Source: Pseudomonadota bacterium (GTDB lineage Bacteria; Pseudomonadota; Gammaproteobacteria; Burkholderiales; Burkholderiaceae_E). From it: 5,195 bases of DNA. Every line of letters begins with the position of its first letter. Within the stretch, counting starts at the first letter, position 1. The stretch spans positions 1 to 5,195 of the forward strand of contig JAEWEW010000126.1 in assembly GCA_023389175.1 (NCBI GenBank). The letters are read 5' to 3'. Positions 1-5,195 of the stretch are shown here, piece by piece. The notes under the pieces were generated by a model. That model did not search any database, was not told the origin of the DNA, and saw only the letters and a list, made by a program, of their open reading frames with translations. The translations under genes and the position numbers were made by a program.

Positions 1-461
1 ATCGATCGGCTCTGCAGGAATCCGCCGAACCGGCTGGCGGTCAATCCGTAGACGAAGAAGGTGGCCACCAGGACGATCATGGGCCACCCGGCGTTGCGGC
101 GCGTCGCTTCGGCGACCAGGCAGATGAGCACGCCGGCCATTGCGAGGTTGACCGGGTTGTCCAGGTAGCCACTGCCGACGATAGTCTCGTAGCCGAGGAC
201 GACGTAGCCGCACAGGCCGAGCGTCAGGAGTACGAGCGCGGCATCGAGCGGGGGTACCTTCCTGCGCCCGGAGCTGCGCCTGTCCTTGCCATCGATCGAG
301 GTCGTCAACAGGATATCGGCGACGGTCAGCCCGACCATTGCGAGAGACACCTGCTCCTGCCACAGCAGGAGGCCGAGCCAATCATCCAGGAAGTTCGAGA
401 GGTAGACGATCCCGAGAACCGGAAGCGCTCCGCGCAGAAAGGGCGAAAGAGCCAGAAGCAT
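1..461 (-). CDS. TRAP transporter fused permease (DctQM-type 4TM/12TM), N-terminal part
   Basis: This is the N-terminal part of an inner-membrane TRAP permease in which the small (DctQ) and large (DctM) subunits are fused, as is usual for TAXI systems. It would import the solute delivered by the binding protein encoded just upstream. 153 codons are present before the left edge; I know such fused permeases as roughly 600-700 residues, so most of it is missing. The visible part has about five hydrophobic stretches (near residues 11-24, 29-53, 72-91, 103-118 and 126-142). The motif EATRRNAGW at 118-126, followed by a hydrophobic segment ending FVYGL, is characteristic of this family's N-terminal region. 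The ATG is the only usable start, because the upstream frame reaches a stop without another ATG, GTG or TTG. A Shine-Dalgarno-like AAGAAGG (complement of 472-478) lies 10 nt upstream. The gene sits 70 bp after the binding-protein stop, so the two are probably one operon. The solute cannot be read from the sequence. Confidence 0.88.
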   Translation of the reverse strand, partial: MLLALSPFLRGALPVLGIVYLSNFLDDWLGLLLWQEQVSLAMVGLTVADILLTTSIDGKDRRSSGRRKVPPLDAALVLLTLGLCGYVVLGYETIVGSGYLDNPVNLAMAGVLICLVAEATRRNAGWPMIVLVATFFVYGLTASRFGGFLQSRS

Positions 462-482
462 CGATACTTTGCCTTCTTGGAA

Positions 483-523
483 TGGCGCAGCGCCGACAGG
501 TGCAACGTCGATCGGCTGCGCCA
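483..523 (-). repeat. Inverted repeat between the TAXI binding protein and permease genes
   Basis: Two perfectly complementary 9-base arms, TGGCGCAGC (483-491) and GCTGCGCCA (515-523), flank 23 bases. Inside them a second pair, CGAC (494-497) and GTCG (507-510), could extend the hairpin. It almost fills the 70-bp gap between the binding-protein stop and the permease start. No T-run follows the stem in the transcribed direction, so it does not look like an intrinsic terminator. Hairpins in this position in transporter operons can protect the upstream binding-protein mRNA or reduce read-through, so that binding protein outnumbers permease. Applying that role here is inference. Confidence 0.6.
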
Positions 524-531
524 GGCCGCTG

Positions 532-1539
532 CTATTTCAATTGGCTCAGCAACTCGCTGTTCTTCTGCTCCATCTCTTTCGTCCAGACGCCCTTCTTCTT
601 GAAGAACGCCACCGCGGCCGGGTGGTACGGGATCGTCATGCTCGCCGTGGCCATCCGCTCATGCGTCCAGTCCGCAAACGAGCGATTCGCTTCGCGCAGC
701 TCCTTCAGCGAGTTCCAAACCGTCTCCAGCACCTGGGTCACCAGATCGTCCTTGAGCTGCGCTCCACCGACCAGATAGAAGTCGTAGTCGAGAAACTTCG
801 TGCTCTCGACCACGCCATCGCCGGCACCCTTCGCAACCTCGATCACGCGACCACCGGCAAAGGCTTCCTCGGCCCGCTTTTCAGCCGCCGGTGAGCTGTC
901 GAGGCTCACAAACCGCAAAGGAACCCGCGCATTCACTTCCTTGATCACCGACATGCCGATGGCACCGCAGAGCGCTGCGTCGGCCCTGCCGTCGGCCAGG
1001 GCTTGCACCGAAGGCACCGTGCTCGTCACGGGGACCACCTTGACATCGTCCCAGGTGAGGCCCGCATTGGCGATCGTGGCGGTCGCGAGCTTGGCGCAGG
1101 TCTTGTGGGCCGAAAAGACGCCGGTCACGCGCTTGCCCTTCAGGTCGGCAGCGCTACGGATGTCGGAATCGGCACGGACGAGGATGCCGATGGAGTTGCT
1201 GTAGCCATTCGAGATGATCCGCAGGTTCCGGTGAGCCGCCTTGTATTCCGGCTTCGTGCCGCGCACCGCGGACGCCACGTCGTTGGCGTTCAGCAGCGCG
1301 AAGCTTGCCTTGCCTTCGTCGACGAGCGGAACCAATATCTGGGGACCCCCGTATCCCGCCGCGACCATCCGGATCGGCGACTTCTGGCTCACCACACCGG
1401 CGATCGCCACGCCGACGCCATGAGCAACGGATCCCTGTGGCAACGTGACGATGTCGACCTGATCGGCCGCGTGCGCGCTGCCGAGGAACGACGAGAGTAG
1501 AAATCCGAGCGCCAGCGAGCGCTTTGCTGATTCCAGCAT
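532..1539 (-). CDS. TAXI family TRAP transporter solute-binding protein
   Basis: This is the periplasmic receptor of a TRAP importer of the TAXI subfamily; it captures the solute and hands it to the fused permease encoded downstream. The product is 335 residues, a usual length for the family. Residues 1-24 form a Sec signal peptide: Lys/Arg near the start, hydrophobic core LALGFLLSSFLG, and a likely cut after AHA at 24. The mature protein shows the TAXI pattern: a GSVAHG-containing early segment (36-41), GYGGP (62-66), DLKGKRV (132-138), and IPYHP (303-307) followed by FFKKKGVWT. Two cysteines (148 and 191) could pair. The reading frame is open back to 1626, but the ATG at 1539 is preferred because it starts the signal peptide and has AAGGAGA six bases upstream; the longer version would bury the signal under 29 residues. 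The ligand is unknown; TAXI systems are usually linked to carboxylated compounds such as glutamate or dicarboxylates. Confidence 0.93.
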   Translation of the reverse strand: MLESAKRSLALGFLLSSFLGSAHAADQVDIVTLPQGSVAHGVGVAIAGVVSQKSPIRMVAAGYGGPQILVPLVDEGKASFALLNANDVASAVRGTKPEYKAAHRNLRIISNGYSNSIGILVRADSDIRSAADLKGKRVTGVFSAHKTCAKLATATIANAGLTWDDVKVVPVTSTVPSVQALADGRADAALCGAIGMSVIKEVNARVPLRFVSLDSSPAAEKRAEEAFAGGRVIEVAKGAGDGVVESTKFLDYDFYLVGGAQLKDDLVTQVLETVWNSLKELREANRSFADWTHERMATASMTIPYHPAAVAFFKKKGVWTKEMEQKNSELLSQLK

Positions 1540-1545
1540 GAGATG

Positions 1546-1552
1546 TCTCCTT
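1546..1552 (-). promoter_or_regulatory. Ribosome binding site of the TAXI binding protein
   Basis: On the minus strand this reads AAGGAGA, a near-perfect Shine-Dalgarno sequence, six bases before the ATG at 1539. It decides the start in favour of 1539 over the upstream in-frame ATG at 1626. I see no convincing sigma70 promoter in 1553-1690: a TTGACC (complement of 1612-1617) lacks a -10 box at proper spacing. The gene may therefore use a non-consensus promoter or read-through from the parDE operon. Confidence 0.75.
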
Positions 1553-1655
1553 CCAGGACTTGGTGGGTAGCGATCCATACCGGCATTCTCGCGACCGGCT
1601 GTGGAAGCTTCGGTCAAGTCTACCATCCGAGGCCGTGGCGCAGTCGTCTATGCCT

Positions 1656-1688
1656 CGAGCAGGCCTGACCGCGGTCTCCGCTTGCTCG
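1656..1688 (-). terminator. Inverted repeat just after the toxin gene, possible weak terminator
   Basis: Arms CGAGCAGGC (1656-1664) and GCTTGCTCG (1680-1688) pair at 8 of 9 positions around a 15-base loop that itself contains the 10-base palindrome GACCGCGGTC (1667-1676). It begins two bases beyond the toxin stop codon, where a terminator for the toxin-antitoxin operon would be expected. No T-run follows the stem on the minus strand, so efficient intrinsic termination is doubtful. It could instead be an mRNA 3' stabiliser. Confidence 0.3.
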
Positions 1689-1690
1689 GC

Positions 1691-2095
1691 CTATTCGTCG
1701 GGCAGGTGAAGACTCACCTCCATCGAGTCGTGCAGCACGCGCAGGATGTCGACAAGACCAGGTTCCGCGATCCGTCCCACCAGGAAGTGTCGCGGCCGTA
1801 GCACCTTGACTCTGGTGGGTCCGGACCGTCCTGTCGCGCCTTCCCGGCTGAAGAAAAGGTGATAGCTGAAGACGTTCAACCCAAGCTCAGGCCGCATCCT
1901 CACGCCCGGCCGCGCTACGTCATCGACGATATCCCTCAAGGCGGGAGAGAGCAGGTCTTGATAACGCTCTCGAGCGGCCACCCCGAAGCGTTCCTCGCTC
2001 CACGCCAGCAGGTCTTCCATGTCGACTCTGGCGGCGCTGGCAATTCGCAGGCGCGCCACACCGGCGCTGCGCGAGCCTGGGCTCTTAGGCGCCAC
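1691..2095 (-). CDS. parE: Type II toxin-antitoxin system toxin, RelE/ParE family
   Basis: This is a small toxin of the RelE/ParE fold, expected to be held inactive by the ParD-type antitoxin encoded directly upstream. ParE relatives poison DNA gyrase and RelE relatives cut ribosome-bound mRNA; which applies cannot be decided here, though the ParD partner favours ParE. The 134-residue frame contains the family pattern: an opening strand VARLRIASAARVDMEDLL (13-30), the helical segment WSEERFGVAARERYQDLL (32-49), a central arginine/proline-rich part (ARPGVRMRPE), HFLVGRI (103-109), and the closing signature DILRVLHDSMEVSLHLPDE (116-134). The start is a GTG overlapping the antitoxin's last codons by 11 bp, which suggests translational coupling. 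A second in-frame GTG at 2059 would give a 122-residue protein beginning VARLRI, exactly where most relatives begin. Neither has a good Shine-Dalgarno; AAGGG precedes the first at very short distance. The start is uncertain, the identity is not. Confidence 0.88.
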   Translation of the reverse strand: MAPKSPGSRSAGVARLRIASAARVDMEDLLAWSEERFGVAARERYQDLLSPALRDIVDDVARPGVRMRPELGLNVFSYHLFFSREGATGRSGPTRVKVLRPRHFLVGRIAEPGLVDILRVLHDSMEVSLHLPDE

Positions 2096-2396
2096 TACCC
2101 TTGCGGCCAGCGCGGCGCCGCGTGGAGCGGGCGGTTGCCCTGGCGCCGAGTCCGGACACGAAGGTCTTGATATCCTGCGATTCCACTATCGTGAACTCGT
2201 TGTCATCGAGGGCGGCGACGCCACTCGCGACCGCTTTGCGAAGCGCTTCCAACTTGACTTCATCCGCCTGCTGGCGCCGTTCAAGAAGGCGGAGCGCGTC
2301 GCGAACCACTTCGCTGACGTTGTTGTACCGGCCCGCCTCCACTTGCTCGCGCACGAAGGCTTCCAGGCGAGGGGTGAGAGCAATGCTGGTGGGCAT
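2085..2396 (-). CDS. parD: ParD-type ribbon-helix-helix antitoxin
   Basis: This is the antitoxin partner of the adjacent RelE/ParE toxin. It binds and neutralises the toxin and normally represses its own promoter as a dimer. The product is 103 residues. The N-terminus has the ribbon-helix-helix layout: a short strand TSIALTP (3-9), a first helix RLEAFVREQVEAGRY (10-24), the turn NNVSEV, and a second helix VVRDALRLLERRQQ. GRYNNVSEVVRDALRLLE is a hallmark of ParD antitoxins. Residues 45-82 should form the helix that wraps the toxin and include the usual EF-type motif (DDNEFTIVES). After residue 83 comes an unusual arginine-rich tail (RATARSTRRRAGRK, 86-99). The ATG has GGAG seven bases upstream. 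The gene is first in the operon, overlaps the toxin gene by 11 bp, and is preceded by a promoter with a tandem-repeat operator candidate. Confidence 0.92.
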   Translation of the reverse strand: MPTSIALTPRLEAFVREQVEAGRYNNVSEVVRDALRLLERRQQADEVKLEALRKAVASGVAALDDNEFTIVESQDIKTFVSGLGARATARSTRRRAGRKGSGA

Positions 2397-2407
2397 GGGC
2401 GGGCTCC

Positions 2408-2425
2408 GTTATTAACAGTTATTAA
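2408..2425. promoter_or_regulatory. Tandem repeat, candidate ParD operator
   Basis: Two identical copies of GTTATTAA (2408-2415 and 2418-2425) are separated by CA, giving a 10-bp period, one helical turn. The first copy plus one base, GTTATTAAC, is also a palindrome around a central base. The element is strikingly AT-rich in GC-rich DNA. It overlaps the predicted -10 box and transcription start of the toxin-antitoxin promoter. Ribbon-helix-helix antitoxins commonly bind such short repeats at turn-length spacing, so autorepression by the ParD/ParE complex is the natural reading. That role is inferred. Confidence 0.6.
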
Positions 2426-2449
2426 AACGCTGCGGATCTGCCCTGTCAA
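2421..2449 (-). promoter_or_regulatory. Sigma70-like promoter of the parDE operon
   Basis: On the minus strand a perfect -35 TTGACA (complement of 2444-2449) is followed by a 17-bp spacer and TTTAAT (complement of 2421-2426), which matches the TATAAT consensus at five of six positions. Transcription would start near 2414, giving a leader of about 18 nt that includes the GGAG ribosome site at 2404-2407. The geometry is optimal, and the start region lies inside the repeated operator candidate, consistent with a strong promoter held down by autorepression. Confidence 0.75.
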
Positions 2450-2534
2450 TTGTCTGCACGTCCGGTAGGTCTACGTCTGCAGGAGAGTCCATGTCGCGAT
2501 GGTCGATGCTCATCCTTGCCGGTCTCCTTTGCGA

Positions 2535-2605
2535 GGGCAAGCGCCTTTGAAGACGGTGGGATCGCCCGACGCCGGTGCCGCGTCGGGGCAGACGGCGCCT
2601 TGCTC
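2535..2605. repeat. Nested inverted repeat in the divergent intergenic region
   Basis: The inner perfect stem is CCCGACGC (2565-2572) with GCGTCGGG (2580-2587), loop of seven. Around it an outer stem pairs GCAAGCGCC (2537-2545) with GGCGCCTTGC (2594-2603) with one bulged base, extendable to 2535/2605 through a G-T pair. The two stems are concentric, so a single RNA or a cruciform could form. Neither strand has a T-run after the structure. It lies upstream of the likely promoter of the ABC operon, so it may be a protein-binding site, a transcription barrier between divergent operons, or the remnant of a repeat element. Confidence 0.5.
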
Positions 2606-2636
2606 GGGGACCCAGTACGCCGATGAAGCGCGATCC

Positions 2637-2666
2637 TTGACGCCGATAGTTCAATGACTCTAGTAT
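2637..2666 (+). promoter_or_regulatory. Candidate promoter of the ABC transporter operon
   Basis: TTGACG (2637-2642) and TAGTAT (2661-2666) are separated by 18 bp, matching the sigma70 -35 and -10 consensus at five and four of six positions. Transcription would begin near 2673, about 58 nt before the binding-protein ATG. Short arms CGATA (2644-2648) and TATCG (2664-2668), 20 bp apart centre to centre, overlap the spacer and -10 and could mark an operator, but five-base arms are weak evidence. Confidence 0.45.
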
Positions 2667-2730
2667 CGACTCGACCAGGCGCGCAGGAGCGCATCGACCT
2701 GGCTGCCGCACATCGCCCAGGAGACACGAA

Positions 2731-3813
2731 ATGACCAAGTCCACAGACATGGGAGTGCGGCCCGCCCGGCGCAGGTTCGCAGCCGGCACCGCAGCGGCCA
2801 TTGCAGCACCGTCCGTCCTCTGGACCCGCAAGTCCGCCGCCGCCGGCCAAGTGATCGTCCGTACGCCAGGCGGCGTCTTCGACGACATCAAGCGCGAGAC
2901 CATCTACGAACCGTTCCGCAAGGAAACCGGCATCGAAGTGGTTCCGGTGGCGGCCACCAGCGGCAAGCTGATCGCCATGATGAAGTCCGGCGTGAGCGAG
3001 TTGGACGTGATCGACACCGGCGACAGCACGCTCCTGGAGCTGGAGCGCGGCAACTACCTGCAGCCGATCGACTACGGCGCATTCAAGTACACCAAACCCG
3101 AGGACATCGATCCGGTCGTCAAGCGGAAGTTCCAGGTCGGCTGCTTCATCTATGCGATGGTCCTGGGCTTCAATACCAAGGCCATTCCGGTCGGAAGCGA
3201 GCCGAAGTCCTGGGTCGAGTTCTGGGATCTGAAGAAGTTCCCACAACGACGCACCTTTCCCGACATGGCGTCCGGAACACCGCCCCTCGAGTTCGCGCTG
3301 ATCGCAGACGGCGTTCCGATGGACAAGCTGTACCCGCTGGATATCGATCGCGGCTTCAAGGCCTTGTCGCGGATACGTTCGGCTATCCCGAAGTTCTGGG
3401 ACACCGGCGCCTTGTCCTCGACCATGCTGGCCGACAACGAGGTCGCCATGGGACCCCTCTGGAGCACTCGCGCTGCAGCGGCCGCCGACCAGGGCGCCCC
3501 AGTCGCCATCCAGTGGAACCAGAATGCCTTGCTGGCGCAGGCCTATGGCATCCCGAAGAACGCGAAGAACCTGGAGAACGCCAAGAAGTACATCGACTAC
3601 AGCTCCAGCGCCGAATCGCAGTCGCGATGGCTTTCCAAGTACAAGGCGATTCCGGTCAACACCAAGGCCTACTCGGCCACCTCGAAGGACCTGATCGATC
3701 CCGCGACGAACACGCCGTGGACGCGATCCAAGGGGTTTGTCCTGGATATCGACTGGTGGGCGGACAACCGGCAGGCGGTCGGCAAGTACTGGTCGAAGTG
3801 GATCCTGGGTTGA
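2731..3813 (+). CDS. ABC transporter substrate-binding protein, PotD/PotF-like
   Basis: This is the periplasmic receptor of an ABC importer, similar to the spermidine/putrescine-binding group; it delivers its ligand to the permeases encoded downstream. The product is 360 residues, normal for the family. The N-terminus carries a twin-arginine signal: RRRF at 13-16, a weakly hydrophobic Ala-rich stretch (17-31), and a likely cut near the AAAG at 36-39, suggesting export in folded form. The mature protein has features of the class: VRTPGGVFDD early (43-52), PFRKETGIEV (61-70), LDVIDTGDSTLLELERGNYLQPID (91-114), GFNTKAIP (146-153), SWVEFWDLKKFPQRR (160-174), and an Ala/Asn-rich C-terminal part with IPVNTKAYS (307-315). 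The ATG has AGGAGA six bases upstream. The ATPase starts 56 bp further on. Polyamine is only the default guess; related proteins bind other small organic amines, opines or thiamine-like ligands, and binding-site residues cannot be assigned here. Confidence 0.9.
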   Translation: MTKSTDMGVRPARRRFAAGTAAAIAAPSVLWTRKSAAAGQVIVRTPGGVFDDIKRETIYEPFRKETGIEVVPVAATSGKLIAMMKSGVSELDVIDTGDSTLLELERGNYLQPIDYGAFKYTKPEDIDPVVKRKFQVGCFIYAMVLGFNTKAIPVGSEPKSWVEFWDLKKFPQRRTFPDMASGTPPLEFALIADGVPMDKLYPLDIDRGFKALSRIRSAIPKFWDTGALSSTMLADNEVAMGPLWSTRAAAAADQGAPVAIQWNQNALLAQAYGIPKNAKNLENAKKYIDYSSSAESQSRWLSKYKAIPVNTKAYSATSKDLIDPATNTPWTRSKGFVLDIDWWADNRQAVGKYWSKWILG

Positions 3814-3869
3814 GGGCGTCGCTGCCAAGCGTCCGCCGACAGGGACAGAGCCGCTAGACACCCGCGCAC

Positions 3870-4985
3870 ATGACCGGCCTTCGGGGGGAGCAGGCGAAGG
3901 GCGCTATCGAGCTACGGCAGGTCTCCAAGCAGTACGGCCAGGATCGCGTCGTCGACGCGGTCAGCGTCCGGATCGCTCCGGGCGAGTTCTTCTCCCTGCT
4001 GGGGCCGTCCGGCTCCGGCAAGACCACCACGCTGATGATGATCGCCGGCTTCGCGCAGGTGGACGAAGGCAGCATCCTGCTCGACGACGTCGACATCGCG
4101 GCCGTCCCGCCGCAGCGGCGCGGCTTCGGCATGGTCTTCCAGAACTACGCGATCTTTCCGCACCTGAACGTGTTCGACAACATCGCGTTCCCGCTGCGCG
4201 CCCGCAGGATCCCGGATGACCAGATCCGGACCCGCGTGAAGGAGGCGCTGGAGCTGGTGCGCCTGGAGCGCTTCGCCGATCGCTTCTCGCGCCAGCTGTC
4301 TGGCGGCCAGCAGCAGCGGGTCGCCATCGCGCGTGCCATCGTGTTCCATCCGAGCGTCGTGCTGATGGACGAGCCGCTCGGTGCCCTCGACAAGAACCTG
4401 CGCTACCAGATGCAGGTGGAGATCAAGGAGATCCAGCAGCGCCTCGGCATGACGGTGGTCTACGTGACTCACGACCAGGAGGAGGCGATGAACCTGTCGG
4501 ACCGGATCGCGATCATGAACAGCGGCCGGGTGGAGCAGGTCGGGCGACCGGTCGAGATCTACAACAGCCCCGCAAGCAACTTCATCGCCCGCTTCCTCGG
4601 GGAGGCGAATCTCATCGAAGGCACCGTGGAGACGATCGGGAACGGGAGAGCCACGTTGCGCACGGCCGCCGGCGTGCAGTTCCAGGCTCGAGCTCACGAG
4701 GACGTTCCGCCTGGCGCGAGCGCCAACCTGTTCGTGCGGCCGGAGCGGGTGGCGATTGTGCCGGCGGCCGGCGAAGCGGCCGGCGATCCGTCGTTGAATC
4801 GCGTCGAGGGACGCCTGGTCGACACGTCGTTCCTCGGGAACATCCTGCGCCATGCCGTGGAGATCGCGCCGGGCGTCCGGATCACCGTGGACGTCCAGAA
4901 TTCGAGCGGCGCATTCGATCGCACCGGCGACCAGCTCGTGCGCCTGTCGTGGCGACCGGCCGACGGCGTGATCCTGGCGCGTTGA
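3870..4985 (+). CDS. ABC transporter ATP-binding protein, PotA-like
   Basis: This is the cytoplasmic ATPase that powers the importer encoded by its neighbours. All catalytic elements are intact: an aromatic A-loop Tyr22, Walker A GPSGSGKTT (45-53), Q-loop Gln91 in FQNYAIFPHLNV, ABC signature LSGGQQQR (143-150), Walker B VVLMDE (163-168), D-loop GALD (171-174) and switch His201 in VTHD. FPHLNVFDNIAFPLR and QVGRPVEIYNSPASNFIARFLGE are typical of the PotA/FbpC/MalK importer group. Residues from about 245 to 365 form the C-terminal TOBE regulatory domain, with FVRPERV (288-294). The length of 371 residues is normal. No clear Shine-Dalgarno precedes the ATG and no alternative start lies nearby, so translation may depend partly on the upstream gene. 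The stop is followed after two bases by the permease ATG. Confidence 0.95.
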   Translation: MTGLRGEQAKGAIELRQVSKQYGQDRVVDAVSVRIAPGEFFSLLGPSGSGKTTTLMMIAGFAQVDEGSILLDDVDIAAVPPQRRGFGMVFQNYAIFPHLNVFDNIAFPLRARRIPDDQIRTRVKEALELVRLERFADRFSRQLSGGQQQRVAIARAIVFHPSVVLMDEPLGALDKNLRYQMQVEIKEIQQRLGMTVVYVTHDQEEAMNLSDRIAIMNSGRVEQVGRPVEIYNSPASNFIARFLGEANLIEGTVETIGNGRATLRTAAGVQFQARAHEDVPPGASANLFVRPERVAIVPAAGEAAGDPSLNRVEGRLVDTSFLGNILRHAVEIAPGVRITVDVQNSSGAFDRTGDQLVRLSWRPADGVILAR

Positions 4986-4987
4986 CC

Positions 4988-5195
4988 ATGAAGCTCGGCA
5001 GGGGCGCCTTGCGCGAGGGAACCGTGCTGATCATGCCGGCCGTGTTCCTCCTCGCGCTGGTCTTCATTGCCCCGCTGATCTGGTTCTTTGTCAGGACCCT
5101 GGCCGAGATCGGAACGCCGGCGGAGATCGTCTCGCATGCATGGGCGGTCATCACGTCGCGGGCGGTGGTCACGGCGCTCGCGACCACCAACTGGA
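4988..5195 (+). CDS. ABC transporter permease, PotB-like, N-terminal part
   Basis: This is the start of an inner-membrane permease subunit of the same importer, cut by the right edge after 69 codons. It reads MKLGRGALREG, then one long hydrophobic segment (about 13-38, ending LIWFFVRTL), then a periplasmic-type stretch and SRAVVTALATTNW at 57-69. That ending resembles the conserved segment before the second transmembrane helix in PotB/CysT-type permeases (pattern S..V..AL..TN). The ATG follows the ATPase stop by two bases with no Shine-Dalgarno of its own, so translation is probably coupled to the ATPase gene. An internal ATG at codon 16 with GAGGGA upstream is a less likely start because it would remove the cytoplasmic N-terminus. 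A second permease is expected beyond the window. Confidence 0.85.
   Translation, partial: MKLGRGALREGTVLIMPAVFLLALVFIAPLIWFFVRTLAEIGTPAEIVSHAWAVITSRAVVTALATTNW

Larger units (their letters stand above)
2397..2730. other. Divergent intergenic region between parDE and the ABC operon
   Basis: These 334 bases contain no gene I can support. From left to right they hold the antitoxin ribosome site, the parDE operator and promoter (to 2449), an unassigned stretch with a 33-codon minus-strand frame (2412-2513), the nested inverted repeat, a candidate plus-strand promoter (2637-2666), and an AGGAGA ribosome site (2719-2724) six bases before the binding-protein ATG. No tRNA, insertion sequence end or attachment-site pattern was seen. 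Confidence 0.6.

Noticed and set aside
1003..1500. Plus-strand frames of 130-165 codons within the TAXI gene
   Set aside because: They mirror the minus-strand coding sequence and show no recognisable protein features.
1589..1617. TTGACC on the minus strand as a -35 box for the TAXI gene
   Set aside because: At 16-18 bp spacing the sequence is GC-rich (TCGCGA) with no resemblance to a -10 element.
1540..1626. Upstream ATG at 1626 as start of the TAXI binding protein
   Set aside because: It would put 29 polar residues before the signal peptide, whereas the ATG at 1539 has an excellent ribosome site and begins the signal peptide directly.
2515..2541. CTTGCC/GGCAAG inverted repeat near the start of the spacer
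   Set aside because: Only six base pairs with a 15-base loop and no T-run; expected by chance in GC-rich DNA, and its right arm is better explained by the larger nested repeat.
2446..3861. 471-codon open frame on the minus strand opposite the ABC binding-protein gene
   Set aside because: It lies antisense to a clearly recognisable binding protein, reads as low-complexity Arg/Gly/Asp/Val-rich sequence with no family resemblance, and is what GC-rich third positions produce on the opposite strand.
3912..4853. 313-codon minus-strand frame opposite the ATPase gene
   Set aside because: The ATPase on the plus strand has every catalytic motif. The antisense frame is rich in His, Arg, Asp and Leu without domain signatures, typical of a shadow frame.
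1..5195. CRISPR array, tRNA/rRNA genes, insertion sequences or prophage genes
   Set aside because: No regularly spaced repeats, tRNA-like cloverleaf sequences, transposase frames, terminal repeats or phage-type proteins were recognised.

Overview
The window is high-GC DNA whose reading frames have strongly GC-biased third positions. The protein families point to a proteobacterium, and a betaproteobacterium of the Burkholderiales type is my best guess. That guess rests on general resemblance only. It carries parts of two unrelated solute-uptake operons pointing away from each other, with a type II toxin-antitoxin module between them.

Left part, minus strand (about 1-1539): a TAXI-type TRAP system. 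A TAXI periplasmic solute-binding protein (532-1539) is followed 70 bp later by the start of a fused TRAP permease, which runs off the left edge (1-461). A strong inverted repeat fills the short gap between them. The binding protein would capture a small, probably carboxylated, solute and the permease would import it using an ion gradient.

Middle, minus strand (about 1650-2450): a ParD-type ribbon-helix-helix antitoxin (2085-2396) and a RelE/ParE-type toxin (1691-2095) whose reading frames overlap by 11 bp. Just upstream is a well-formed sigma70-like promoter (TTGACA, 17 bp, TTTAAT). A tandem 8-bp repeat with 10-bp period overlaps the -10 element and is a natural candidate for the autoregulatory operator. 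Another inverted repeat lies just past the toxin stop.

The 334-bp stretch 2397-2730 separates the divergent transcription units. It holds the parDE promoter and operator, a nested inverted repeat (2535-2605), and a plausible promoter for the right-hand operon (2637-2666).

Right part, plus strand (2731-5195): an ABC importer operon of the PotD/PotA/PotB (polyamine-like) class. It has a substrate-binding protein with a twin-arginine signal (2731-3813), an ATPase with all nucleotide-binding motifs intact (3870-4985), and the first 69 codons of an inner-membrane permease (4988 to the edge). The second permease usually found in such operons would lie beyond the window.

Overall this is a conventional accessory/transport region. 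I found no evidence of a new multi-gene system. The observations most worth checking are the parDE control region, the basic tail on the antitoxin, and the two structured intergenic spacers.
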